The notes under the pieces were generated by a model, which saw nothing but the letters and a program-made list of their open reading frames with translations, was not told the DNA's origin and searched no databases. This document shows, one piece after another, positions 8,256-16,215 of a DNA stretch of 64,000 bases (positions within the stretch are counted from its first letter, which is position 1; every line of letters begins with the position of its first letter). Source of the DNA: Paenibacillus zeirhizosphaerae (GTDB lineage Bacteria > Bacillota > Bacilli > Paenibacillales > Paenibacillaceae); assembly GCF_030705605.1 (NCBI RefSeq), contig NZ_JAPCKK010000001.1:186001-250000 (forward strand), given 5' to 3'. The position numbers and the translations under genes are program-made.

Positions 8256-9596
8256 TTATGCATTCATTCCACGTTTTACTTCTTCGATGACAGCTTTCAC
8301 GCCCTCATGAATCTGCTCCGGACGGGCGCGCGAGATGCTGATGCGCAAAAACTTCTCCCGTTGCAGATAGGTTGACAGGTAGAACAGCTTCCCGCTGCCT
8401 ACGAGCACGCCCCGTTTCTTGAGTTGATCCACTACCCGCTCAAGATTGACCGCCTGCGGTATTTTGAACTGCGTATAAATGCCTGAACGGACATCCGCCA
8501 CTTCAAGCAGCCCTGCGTCGTTATACATCTTTACCGCGTCGTGCAAGGTCTCAACCCTTGCTTCATACTGCCGATAGATCTTTTCTCGGTGCCTTTCGTA
8601 CATGCCGTTTTTAATGTAGATATCCAGCGCCGCCTGTGACAGCAGGGCAGCCCCGCCTTGCTGATTGTACGTATGGAACCTGTCTAAAAGCGGCTCAGGC
8701 AGCACCACGGCACCGATCCGCAGCCCGGGGAAGATGATTTTCGAGAAACTTTTCAAATACACTACATGCCTGCTCTGGTCATAAGCAAATATGGGCTCAA
8801 ACCCGCGCCTGTCTCCGAGATCCCCCATATAGTCGTCTTCCAGCACATACACATCGTACTTGGCTGCCAGACGAGCGATCGTCTTTTTCTCCCGCACCCC
8901 ATAGGATGTGCCGAGCGGATTATGATGTCTCGACATCGTATAAAAGCACTTGATATCCCCGTTGCGAAATAGTTCCTCCAACTGCTGCAAATCAATGCCT
9001 TCTGCGGTACGCGCAATGCTCTTCACGGGCAAATTCTCCGCCTCAAGGAACTTTAAATACAAAGTATAGCTCGGCTGTTCCACCAGGATCACCGACCTGC
9101 CGTTTGGGAACGGCATTTTCGCTAATGTATGAAGTGCTTGCTGGATGCCCGGTGTCACCGCGATCTGCTGGGCCTTGGCGAACACCTGATCATCGGCAAG
9201 ATGCTTAACGAGCGTTTCGCGCAAAGCGCTCAGCCCTTGCGGGTCCCCGTAGGTGAACAAATGGTATTTGTATGTATCGATTGCCTTGTTCAAGCAATGC
9301 TGAAAATCCCGGTAAGGAAATACATTCAGATCGGGAGAGGAGGATGCAAAATCGATCACCCCATCATCCAACCCGGCCTCTTGCTCTTCGTCTTCCACGA
9401 TATAATAACCGCTTTGTGGAATCGAATAGATTGCATGACGTTTCTCAAGCTCCGCATAAGCCCTTGTCACCGTGCTGATGCTGCAGCCGTACATGTCCGC
9501 CGCCTGACGAACGGATGGCAGTTTCTGTCCGGGGCGAAGCTCGCCTGCAGCCCGCTTTTGTTCAAAATCCGTCAGGATTGCTGAATATTTTTTCAT
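8256..9596 (-). CDS. MocR-type PLP-dependent regulator (GntR HTH plus aminotransferase-like domain)
   Basis: A 446-residue regulator. Residues 1-70 form a GntR winged helix, with RPGQKLPSVRQAADMYGC and SISTVTRAYAELEKRH. The remainder is a fold-type I aminotransferase-like domain, with the PLP-lysine region visible as YLKSFSKIIFPGLRIG. MocR proteins sense pyridoxal phosphate or amino compounds and commonly control a divergent gene. Here the divergent neighbour is an EamA exporter, a frequent MocR pairing. I chose ATG 9596 because AAGGA lies about four bases upstream; ATG 9614 and the longer frame to 9671 are alternatives. Confidence 0.85.
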   Translation of the reverse strand: MKKYSAILTDFEQKRAAGELRPGQKLPSVRQAADMYGCSISTVTRAYAELEKRHAIYSIPQSGYYIVEDEEQEAGLDDGVIDFASSSPDLNVFPYRDFQHCLNKAIDTYKYHLFTYGDPQGLSALRETLVKHLADDQVFAKAQQIAVTPGIQQALHTLAKMPFPNGRSVILVEQPSYTLYLKFLEAENLPVKSIARTAEGIDLQQLEELFRNGDIKCFYTMSRHHNPLGTSYGVREKKTIARLAAKYDVYVLEDDYMGDLGDRRGFEPIFAYDQSRHVVYLKSFSKIIFPGLRIGAVVLPEPLLDRFHTYNQQGGAALLSQAALDIYIKNGMYERHREKIYRQYEARVETLHDAVKMYNDAGLLEVADVRSGIYTQFKIPQAVNLERVVDQLKKRGVLVGSGKLFYLSTYLQREKFLRISISRARPEQIHEGVKAVIEEVKRGMNA

Positions 9597-9649
9597 GACA
9601 TCCTTGCTCCCCATGCCTCCATATTTACCCGAAGTTCTTCTTGGACCCA

Positions 9650-9707
9650 CTATACCGAAAAAAACGCCCAAGCACCATAACCGCTGCCCATAGCTGTATC
9701 GGTACAG
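9650..9707. promoter_or_regulatory. Candidate MocR operator pair in the divergent intergenic region
   Basis: CTGTATCGGTACAG at 9694-9707 is a 14-base near-palindrome (12 of 14 bases symmetric). A related half, CTATACCGA, lies at 9650-9658, 44 bases away. MocR proteins usually bind paired sites in this position, so this is the best operator candidate; no -35/-10 pair was assigned. Confidence 0.45.
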
Positions 9708-9798
9708 TTTCGTTTTTTTCGCATTGTGGCATGAAAGGGGAAAGCTTACTATTCAATTACAGATTCGACGCCGCATTCGTCAAAAGGAGGAAACATCA

Positions 9799-10761
9799 AT
9801 GCAATCTCAATCTCAACGTGGTCGCTTTTATGCATATTTGGCCGTTCTCGCCTATGCGTTCATTATTGGATTATCCTTTATGTTTACAAAAGTCGCTCTC
9901 ATGTACGCCGATCCTATCGATACTTTGGCCTTGCGCTTTACTCTGTCATTCGCGGCGATTGTTGTGTTGGTGGCCACCGGTGTGTTTCGCATTTCGCTCA
10001 AGGGCAAGCCGTGGCTGAGACTGTTCCTGTTAGCCTTGATGTATCCGCTTGGTTTCTTTACCTTGCAGACATTTGGATTGCAGTATGCTTCATCTGCCGA
10101 AGGTGGCATCATTTTTGCGACGACACCAATCCTTACCGCCTTGCTGGCAGGAATCTTTCTGAAGGAAGCCACGACACTGCAGCAGAAGCTCTCGATCCTG
10201 TTATCCGTATTTGGCGTGGTATTGATCTTTGTTATGCAAGGTAACGGCATTGAGCTTGCGAATGCAGCGGGCATATTGCTGCTTATCCTGTCATGTCTCG
10301 CATCTGCGGGTTATGTCGTCCTTTCGCGTTTTCTGCTTCGCACGTTCACACCGACCGAGGTCACCAGCTCCATGATGGCGATCGGGTGTGTCACCTTTTG
10401 GGTCGTGTCGCTCGTTGGTCATGCGGCTGATGGGACGATGAAGCAAATCTTCGCACCGCTGGTGCATGCGGATTTTACCTGGTCCATCTTTTATCTCGGC
10501 ATATTGGCATCACTGGTGACAGCCTTCTCGTCCAGCTATGCGCTGTCCAAGCTTGAGGCTTCCAAGATCAGCGTTTTTTCCAATCTGTCCACTGTCATCT
10601 CCATCGCAGCCGGAGCATTGATGCTCGGAGAGACCGTGACCGTCTACCATCTCATCGGTTCTGTACTCATTATCGCAGGAGTAATCGGCACAAATGTGAA
10701 GCAGAAGGCCAAGCAGGGCGGCAACGCTCCGGGTTACCGGACCAAACAAGCAGAGGGATAA
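9799..10761 (+). CDS. EamA/DMT family transporter
   Basis: A 320-residue polytopic membrane protein with two EamA repeats, about residues 10-140 and 155-290. Each repeat has around five hydrophobic helices; the first ends near LKEATTLQQKLSILLSVFGV and the second near LGETVTVYHLIGSVLIIAGV. Members export amino acids or other metabolites. Ideal AAAAGGAGGAAACATCA precedes the ATG at 9799; the open frame further upstream lacks a ribosome site. It is transcribed away from the MocR regulator, which probably controls it. Substrate is unknown. Confidence 0.85.
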   Translation: MQSQSQRGRFYAYLAVLAYAFIIGLSFMFTKVALMYADPIDTLALRFTLSFAAIVVLVATGVFRISLKGKPWLRLFLLALMYPLGFFTLQTFGLQYASSAEGGIIFATTPILTALLAGIFLKEATTLQQKLSILLSVFGVVLIFVMQGNGIELANAAGILLLILSCLASAGYVVLSRFLLRTFTPTEVTSSMMAIGCVTFWVVSLVGHAADGTMKQIFAPLVHADFTWSIFYLGILASLVTAFSSSYALSKLEASKISVFSNLSTVISIAAGALMLGETVTVYHLIGSVLIIAGVIGTNVKQKAKQGGNAPGYRTKQAEG

Positions 10762-10852
10762 TACCTGTGACCGTGTACAATAAGGTTCGAATTCCAGGTG
10801 GAACGCTCGGCGGGTATAAAAAAACATGATATAGCTACGATAGCAGCTCGAC

Positions 10853-10885
10853 CCCAAAAGAGGGAGGTTAGCTCCCCTTTTTTGC
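10853..10885 (+). terminator. Terminator between convergent EamA and VOC genes
   Basis: GGGAG and CTCCC form a short stem around GTTAG, preceded by AAAAGA and followed by CTTTTTT. It can serve the EamA gene and, less well, the convergent VOC gene. Confidence 0.7.
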
Positions 10886-10887
10886 TA

Positions 10888-11274
10888 TTACTGCTGCACA
10901 ATCTGAATCAGGTTGCCGCATGTATCGTCGAAGACAGCCAGGGTGAGTTTGTCCATTTTTGTCGGCTCTGTAGTAAAATTCACGCCGTTTTCCAGCAAAC
11001 GTTGGTACTCTTTATGAATATCTGCAACGCCAAACATGGTTGCCGGGTAACCGCCGTCAAATATCTTCTTTTGATACTCTTTGGCGGCAGGATGGTTATT
11101 TGGTTCGAGTAAAAGCTCGATACCTTCCGGCTCATTGGGGGAAACAAGCGTGATCCATCTAAATTCTCCGACGGGAACGTCATGCTTTTTCACAAAACCC
11201 AGCGTTTCTGTATAAAACTTCAATGCCTTATCTTGATCTTGAACGAATATGCTGGTAACAATGATTTTCATCAT
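10888..11274 (-). CDS. VOC (glyoxalase/bleomycin resistance) family protein
   Basis: A 128-residue single-unit vicinal-oxygen-chelate protein. It begins with TSIFVQDQDKALKFYTETLGF and ends with a FDDTCGNLIQIVQ strand, giving two beta-alpha-beta-beta-beta modules. The potential metal ligands of glyoxalases are not all obvious, so enzyme activity is uncertain. AAGGAGG lies seven bases before the first of two ATG codons. It stands alone, convergent with the EamA gene. Confidence 0.8.
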   Translation of the reverse strand: MMKIIVTSIFVQDQDKALKFYTETLGFVKKHDVPVGEFRWITLVSPNEPEGIELLLEPNNHPAAKEYQKKIFDGGYPATMFGVADIHKEYQRLLENGVNFTTEPTKMDKLTLAVFDDTCGNLIQIVQQ

Positions 11275-11459
11275 GTTGTGCCTCCTTGTGGTATGTGTGA
11301 TATCGGCGCTTTGTTAACAATCTGGCTCCAATCAGAACAAAGCATACATTCTTGCAGCAAATCCTCTTCAGGTCTTTCATTTCCAGCCCGGTATGGTAAG
11401 TTATAGTTGTTATCCGTTTTATTTGAGCTGATTTTAAATGATGGGGGAGGGGCGGGATC

Positions 11460-11719
11460 ATGGAGCTGTACATTTCAAACGAATTAAATCAGGCTGACAA
11501 ACAAATTCAAAAGTAATCTCAAAACACTATGTTCCGCAGCAGAGAATGGAGATCGCCCGTTTTGTCAGCGAGGTATTGACCATTATGGCGGTGCAGAATG
11601 TGGGAACAACGCTTCCTGACTTGTTTGTCATTGGAGCGGTTATGCTGATGCTTACCTGCGGTTCGCTGATTGTAGCGCTGCTGTCCTATGCGAGAGAAGG
11701 GGAGGGAACAAACGGTTAA
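11460..11719 (+). pseudogene. Remnant of a small membrane-protein gene
   Basis: ATG 11460 follows GGGGGAGGGG and opens an 18-codon frame beginning MELYISNELNQADKQIQ. After a stop and frame change, a second frame (ATG 11546 to TAA 11719, 57 codons) encodes one transmembrane helix, around LFVIGAVMLMLTCGSLIVAL, followed by YAREGEG. Together these look like a broken or much shortened membrane-protein gene. The family is not recognised. It is convergent with the repair gene. Confidence 0.3.
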
Positions 11720-11725
11720 CATTTT

Positions 11726-12433
11726 TCAACATCTTACATATTTGCGTTTGAAACCAAGCTGCCCTTTTTCTGCCGCCTTTTGAATACTTTCGGAAGCGAG
11801 CAAGATACTGCTTTTTTTATTGTCCCGTTTAACTTCTACTGGGCCTACGGCCTTTGCGGTCTCGACGGCCTTATCATGGAGCAGCAGATAGGATACCCCT
11901 ACAGTGTACAAAAAATTATTCATCGAAGATTTCGCTCGTTCGGGAGAATCGTGTATCGTCTTTTCCACAATCTCCAACAAGTCAGCAATTTTGCTTTCGG
12001 CAAACTGGGCGTCCGGCCGACTGCCCAACAGCCAGCAGTAACAGCTCCATCCCGCTGACATTTTTAACTCTTCGCCGCTTGCGATCCATTTGTCGGCGAT
12101 TTCTTGCGCAATATCGGTTTCCGCCAAGGTTACCGCAACGACGTAATCGGACAGCATGTAAAAATAAGCCCCGTCCATCCAGCGTTCAAAATCCGCCCCG
12201 GTCATCACTTTTGGATCTGCAATAATGCCAGCAAAGTACATGGCGTCGTAGTTTCCTGTGGCGTAAAGCTGATCGGCCAAAGGCTGATTGGTTTTGATTT
12301 TTTTGGCTAGGGGCTTCATAGCACCTGTCGCCACGCCAAAAAGTGGTTCATGCGCTCCATTGGACAAGTACATTTTTTTGAGCCGTTCCTTGCCGAGCGC
12401 TTCAAGCTCCTGCATGACCGTTTCTAAATTCAT
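11726..12433 (-). CDS. DNA alkylation repair protein, AlkD-like HEAT-repeat family
   Basis: A 235-residue all-helical protein of the AlkD/AlkC-like superfamily. It has a helical N-terminus with KERLKKMYLSNGAHEPLFGV, tandem HEAT-like helix pairs, a WMDGAYFYMLSDYVVA segment, and a basic C-terminus. AlkD-type enzymes excise alkylated bases as monofunctional glycosylases. The exact catalytic residues cannot be confirmed here, and some relatives lack activity. GGGAGGAAGTG precedes the ATG. The gene stands alone. Confidence 0.7.
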   Translation of the reverse strand: MNLETVMQELEALGKERLKKMYLSNGAHEPLFGVATGAMKPLAKKIKTNQPLADQLYATGNYDAMYFAGIIADPKVMTGADFERWMDGAYFYMLSDYVVAVTLAETDIAQEIADKWIASGEELKMSAGWSCYCWLLGSRPDAQFAESKIADLLEIVEKTIHDSPERAKSSMNNFLYTVGVSYLLLHDKAVETAKAVGPVEVKRDNKKSSILLASESIQKAAEKGQLGFKRKYVRC

Positions 12434-12531
12434 GGTTTTACACTTCCTCCCAATTTTAGTCGTACTTACTTACCTTTATATCATAGCTAAGCACAGCTAT
12501 TTTTATCTAGGCAGAGAGTGGCAAGGCATCT

Positions 12532-12570
12532 TCACTTCCCGTTCCAAACTAACAATGAGCAGCACTCCAT
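12532..12570 (-). pseudogene. Scrap resembling the 3' end of an RlmCD-type gene (copy A)
   Basis: Read on the minus strand this gives MECCSLLVWNGK and a stop. It matches scrap B at 13538-13582 (SHVECCSLLVRKDN) and the true C-terminus of the rRNA methyltransferase at 16216 (SHVESVALLVRKDK). The shared bases differ mostly at third codon positions. It may be an attachment-site remnant or a decayed paralogue. Confidence 0.4.
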
Positions 12571-12587
12571 AAAGTTCTTCTTCGCCA

Positions 12588-12596
12588 TGGTATAAT
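12588..12596 (+). promoter_or_regulatory. Extended -10 promoter of the methyltransferase gene
   Basis: TGGTATAAT is a perfect extended -10 element 28 bases before the start at 12624. No good -35 is present, which is acceptable for extended -10 promoters. Confidence 0.55.
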
Positions 12597-12623
12597 TTAG
12601 GGAAATACTTTGGGAGGCGCTGT

Positions 12624-13352
12624 ATGAGTTACTATGGTTCTAAATTTTACGATAACGATAGCAACTTTGAGAATTATATGGAGCGGCGGCAAGGGCAAGA
12701 GAACGCAAATGATACTTTGGAGAAGCCTGTCGTATGGGAACTTCTTGGTGATGTCTCAGGAATGAAAATCTTAGATTTAGGTTGTGGTGACGCTAGTTTC
12801 GGCATCGAACTATTCAATAAGGGCTGTACGGAGTATATTGGCATTGAAGGTTCTCACAATATGGTTCAAGTTGCCGCGAAGACTTTAGAAGGATACAACG
12901 GGATGGTTATTCAAACCATGATTGAAGATTGGGAGTACCCCCATGAATCCTTTCATCTTGTGCTCTCAAGGCTTGCTATTCACTACATACAAGATATTAG
13001 AAGTGTTTTCCGTAGAATCCATCAGACTCTGAAACCAAACGGGAAGTTTATATTTTCTGTCGAACATCCTATCATCACATCTACACTTCAACCATCTGGA
13101 ACCAGAACAAATTGGATTGTAGACAATTATTTTGTAGATGGTTATCGAGAACAACAATGGCTAGGCGGTACAGTCCATAAGTATCATCGTACCATTGAAG
13201 ATTATTTTATAGCCCTGCAAGAAGCAGGTTTTATCATAGAACAGCTAAGGGAATCCAGACCTATAAGAAAGAACTTCATAAGCGAAGAGACGTATGAACG
13301 CAGGCTGAGAATCCCGTTATTTTTATTTCTTTCGGGTACTAGGAAAAAATAG
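12624..13352 (+). CDS. Class I SAM-dependent methyltransferase
   Basis: A 242-residue protein with a Rossmann-type methyltransferase core. SAM motif I is MKILDLGCGDASFGIELF (about residues 47-64), followed by the acidic YIGIEGSHNM and the LVLSRLAIHYIQD region. A FSVEHPI segment and the C-terminal PIRKNFISEETYERRLRIPLF fit small-molecule methyltransferases of the UbiE/Methyltransf_11 type. Substrate is unknown. GGGAGG lies about eight bases before the ATG. The gene is flanked by the two RlmCD-tail scraps at 12532 and 13538, so it may be a mobile passenger. Confidence 0.8.
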   Translation: MSYYGSKFYDNDSNFENYMERRQGQENANDTLEKPVVWELLGDVSGMKILDLGCGDASFGIELFNKGCTEYIGIEGSHNMVQVAAKTLEGYNGMVIQTMIEDWEYPHESFHLVLSRLAIHYIQDIRSVFRRIHQTLKPNGKFIFSVEHPIITSTLQPSGTRTNWIVDNYFVDGYREQQWLGGTVHKYHRTIEDYFIALQEAGFIIEQLRESRPIRKNFISEETYERRLRIPLFLFLSGTRKK

Positions 13353-13477
13353 GGAATCCCATGGTAGGGGTGGAAAAGACTTAAACTTTGCAACGCATTT
13401 GCATTATCCAACTGCATATTACAGTTTATATCCGCTCGTAATTAATGTTATTTTATTGTACATATTCGAACAAAAAT

Positions 13478-13519
13478 GAGGGGTTCGCCGCGGTTGGCCG
13501 CCCCTCTTTGCTTTTTTTT
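13478..13519 (+). terminator. Rho-independent terminator
   Basis: GAGGGG and CCCCTC arms enclose a G+C-rich loop and are followed by TTTGCTTTTTTTT. It lies about 125 bases after the methyltransferase stop and probably ends that transcript. Confidence 0.7.
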
Positions 13520-13537
13520 CGCCAATATATCTCCGAT

Positions 13538-13582
13538 TTAATTGTCCTTCCTGACTAACAGTGAGCAACACTCCACATGTGA
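13538..13582 (-). pseudogene. Scrap resembling the 3' end of an RlmCD-type gene (copy B)
   Basis: The minus strand encodes SHVECCSLLVRKDN followed by TAA, closely like the last residues of the intact 23S rRNA methyltransferase at 16216. No upstream homology is evident, so only the terminal 14 or so codons are duplicated. Confidence 0.5.
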
Positions 13583-13665
13583 CGAGTAGACAGTGACAAT
13601 AAACATATATGTGTCCGCAGGATTGGTGTTTGCTCAATGTTAAACTGGTTCTATTGGGGGTTCGT

Positions 13666-14472
13666 TTATTTCCTTCTGCCGATATACAACAAATGAGACG
13701 ATATTCCCAAGACGGAAGGGTCCTTAGCGAGTTCAATAAGTAAGTTCATCAGACTCTGCGACTCACCTTTTTCTTCCCAAGACTGCCTTTGTTCATTACT
13801 TATTATTCCACCAATACTAGAAGAACCAATCAAATCAACTGTTTCAAATCCTTGGCTTTCCATAAAGGGCTTAATATCATTGATGTTGAAGTAATATGCT
13901 CCTGTAAATCGTCCCTTATCTACGTGATTAAAAATCCCAGTATCGCGGAACTCTTTTATTGAATCCATAGTGTCATTGGGCTTCCAGTGCTGTGGATATT
14001 GCAAGGAAGTTATTGTCATTCTCATCTTACTTTGAAAAGCGACAAAAATGATACCTCCCTTTTTTGTAACGCGAAACAACTCTCTTACAGCATTTATCCG
14101 TTCTTCTTCCCTTTGTAAGTGGTAAAGAGGTCCTAACATCAAAGTAGCATCAAACATCTCATTGGGTAATCCGTCCAAGTTTATAGCATTTAACACATGA
14201 AAGCCGTTGAAGTGTTCCGTTAAGCCCAGTTCGCTTGCCTTCTTCTTAGCAATTTCAACTAGTCTAGGTGTTAAGTCAGAAAGAGTTACATTAAATCCTA
14301 GCTTCGCTAGCTCCATTGAATATTTCCCGGGTCCTGCCCCATTGTCAAATACATTACCATGGGGAGGTAGATATTTTTTAATGTAATGCCAGTTAATGAT
14401 AAACTCTAGTGGTTCCCTATCCAACCTACCCCACTCGTCAAAATGGGAATAATAATCAATAACGTTTTCCAT
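13666..14472 (-). CDS. Class I SAM-dependent methyltransferase
   Basis: A 268-residue methyltransferase. Motif I is GNVFDNGAGPGKYSMELAKL, followed by the acidic-loop region VTLSDLTPRLVEIAKKKA and the catalytic-face segment DATLMLGPLYHLQREEER. The C-terminal part with TGAYYFNINDIKPFMESQGFE resembles small-molecule methyltransferases. Substrate is unknown and it is not a close copy of the methyltransferase at 12624. AGGTG precedes the ATG at 14472. It is followed upstream on the same strand by the SF0329-like gene with a 24-base gap. Confidence 0.78.
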   Translation of the reverse strand: MENVIDYYSHFDEWGRLDREPLEFIINWHYIKKYLPPHGNVFDNGAGPGKYSMELAKLGFNVTLSDLTPRLVEIAKKKASELGLTEHFNGFHVLNAINLDGLPNEMFDATLMLGPLYHLQREEERINAVRELFRVTKKGGIIFVAFQSKMRMTITSLQYPQHWKPNDTMDSIKEFRDTGIFNHVDKGRFTGAYYFNINDIKPFMESQGFETVDLIGSSSIGGIISNEQRQSWEEKGESQSLMNLLIELAKDPSVLGISSHLLYIGRRK

Positions 14473-14496
14473 CTGATAACACCTGCCTTAAATACT

Positions 14497-15066
14497 TCAT
14501 AACGTATTACGCCGTAATTCATAAAAATACTGCACGATTGGATGCTTTAACTTCATCTTCTCGGACATGTTTAAAATCCGCTTTTTTCCAATTCTTCGGT
14601 CCACCAATGCTAAAATATTCAACAAGATATCATTGCTCTCTATGCTCTCCTCTACAGAGGTAGATAAGAACTTATTAGCCACAACGGTAAAATTTGATTT
14701 ACTTAATGAGGCCTGTGCTGACAAAAGCTCTTTTGCATATTCTGATGTTTTTCTGCTTCGAACAATTACTATTAGACGATCCTCCGGCACTGTCCCCTTG
14801 GTATCTTTTTTGACCGCTTCAATGTCGTCACTGGTGATAGGAATTTGGATAGCTGGGTCATTCTTAATTTCCTGCTCCGTTTGATACCATCTGATGAAGC
14901 TGGTTTTATCACTCATCCTGAGTATGTTCTTTTTATCTACCGAAATATAACAAATACCTGATTTATCAGGTAAATAACGGTACCCTGGTGCGCGGTATTC
15001 CACCCTTCCATTTAACGCAGGACTGAGAAAGCTCTCAAGTTGTTGCTTCAATTTGCTCCAGGACAT
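14497..15066 (-). CDS. SF0329-like family protein of unknown function
   Basis: A 189-residue soluble protein opening with MSWSKLKQQLESFLSPALNGRVEYR, which resembles the small family called SF0329. It has no signal peptide or membrane helix. A mid-region EDRLIVIVRSRKT and the C-terminal LKHPIVQYFYELR are notable but give no function. AGGGGGG lies close before the ATG. It sits between a methyltransferase and the dihydrouridine synthase on the same strand. Confidence 0.5.
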   Translation of the reverse strand: MSWSKLKQQLESFLSPALNGRVEYRAPGYRYLPDKSGICYISVDKKNILRMSDKTSFIRWYQTEQEIKNDPAIQIPITSDDIEAVKKDTKGTVPEDRLIVIVRSRKTSEYAKELLSAQASLSKSNFTVVANKFLSTSVEESIESNDILLNILALVDRRIGKKRILNMSEKMKLKHPIVQYFYELRRNTL

Positions 15067-15118
15067 ATAACCCCCCTAAGTTCTATTAGAATCTGAATAA
15101 GGTTCCGAATTCCTCAGC

Positions 15119-16087
15119 CTAGTCATGTTCCTTGTTTCCAAATTCATCGAGCAGCGCACGTACTTCACTTGTAGACTTGGTGTTCATTAGGCTATTTCTT
15201 AATTCACTTGCCCCTCGAAATCCACGGACATATATTTTAAAGAAGCGGGGAAGAGGCCTGAACGAACGGGGTTCCAGTGCTGAATATTGATCATGGAGAT
15301 CCAGATGCAGCCGCAGCAAATCAAGCAATTCCCTGCTACTGTGAACCTTCGGCTCCTTCTCAAAAGCAAATGGATTATGAAAAATACCACGCCCAATCAT
15401 AATACCATCCACACCGTATTGCTCAGCGAGCTGCAAGCCGGTCTGACGGTCAGGGATATCCCCGTTAATGGTCAGAAGTGTACCTGGCGCCACCTCATCA
15501 CGAAGCTTCTTAATTTCCGGAATCAGTTCCCAATGAGCATCTACTTTACTCATTTCCTCTCTTGTCCGCAGATGGATGGACAGATTAACAATGTCTTGTT
15601 TCAAAATATGGGTTAACCAGCCGCGCCATTCGTCTACGGCACTAAAACCGAGCCTTGTTTTTACGCTAACGGGCAGTCCCCCGGCTTTTGCGGCCTGGAT
15701 GATATCCGCTGCAATTTCAGGACGGCAGATCAGACCGCTTCCCTTCCCATTTTCTGCTACATTCGCTACAGGACACCCCATATTAATATCGATGCCTTTA
15801 AACCCTTCTTTCGCCATACCGATGCTCATTTGACGAAAGTATTCCGGCTTATCTCCCCAGATATGAGCTACAATAGGCTGTTCATCCTCTGTAAAAGTCA
15901 AACGCCCGCGCACACTATGGTTCCCCTCCGGGTGACAATAACTTTCTGTATTCGCAAACTCCGTAAAAAACACATCCGGTCTGGCTGCTTCACTTACGAC
16001 ATGGCGAAAAACAACATCCGTCACATCTTCCATGGGCGCCAGTATAAAGAAAGGCCGTGGTAAATCAAGCCAAAAATGATCTGTCAT
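15119..16087 (-). CDS. tRNA-dihydrouridine synthase
   Basis: A 322-residue FMN-dependent TIM-barrel enzyme that reduces uridine to dihydrouridine in tRNA. The N-terminal [15 protein letters not shown] is the family signature. NMGCPVANV carries the catalytic cysteine (about residue 105). VSVKTRLGF and a [16 protein letters not shown] phosphate-binding end are also present. I chose ATG 16087 over the longer frame to 16153 because GAGAGG precedes it and homology begins at once. Which uridine position is modified cannot be told. Confidence 0.88.
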   Translation of the reverse strand: MTDHFWLDLPRPFFILAPMEDVTDVVFRHVVSEAARPDVFFTEFANTESYCHPEGNHSVRGRLTFTEDEQPIVAHIWGDKPEYFRQMSIGMAKEGFKGIDINMGCPVANVAENGKGSGLICRPEIAADIIQAAKAGGLPVSVKTRLGFSAVDEWRGWLTHILKQDIVNLSIHLRTREEMSKVDAHWELIPEIKKLRDEVAPGTLLTINGDIPDRQTGLQLAEQYGVDGIMIGRGIFHNPFAFEKEPKVHSSRELLDLLRLHLDLHDQYSALEPRSFRPLPRFFKIYVRGFRGASELRNSLMNTKSTSEVRALLDEFGNKEHD

Positions 16088-16215
16088 GTCAAAAACCTCT
16101 CTATGAATATCTGTACAACTCTTTATCCCGAAACGGTAAACTAATCTGTTCATGCTCTTACTTCTTCTTCACTTACAGCATGTAAACAACGTATATCAAA
16201 CGATAGATCTTCGTA

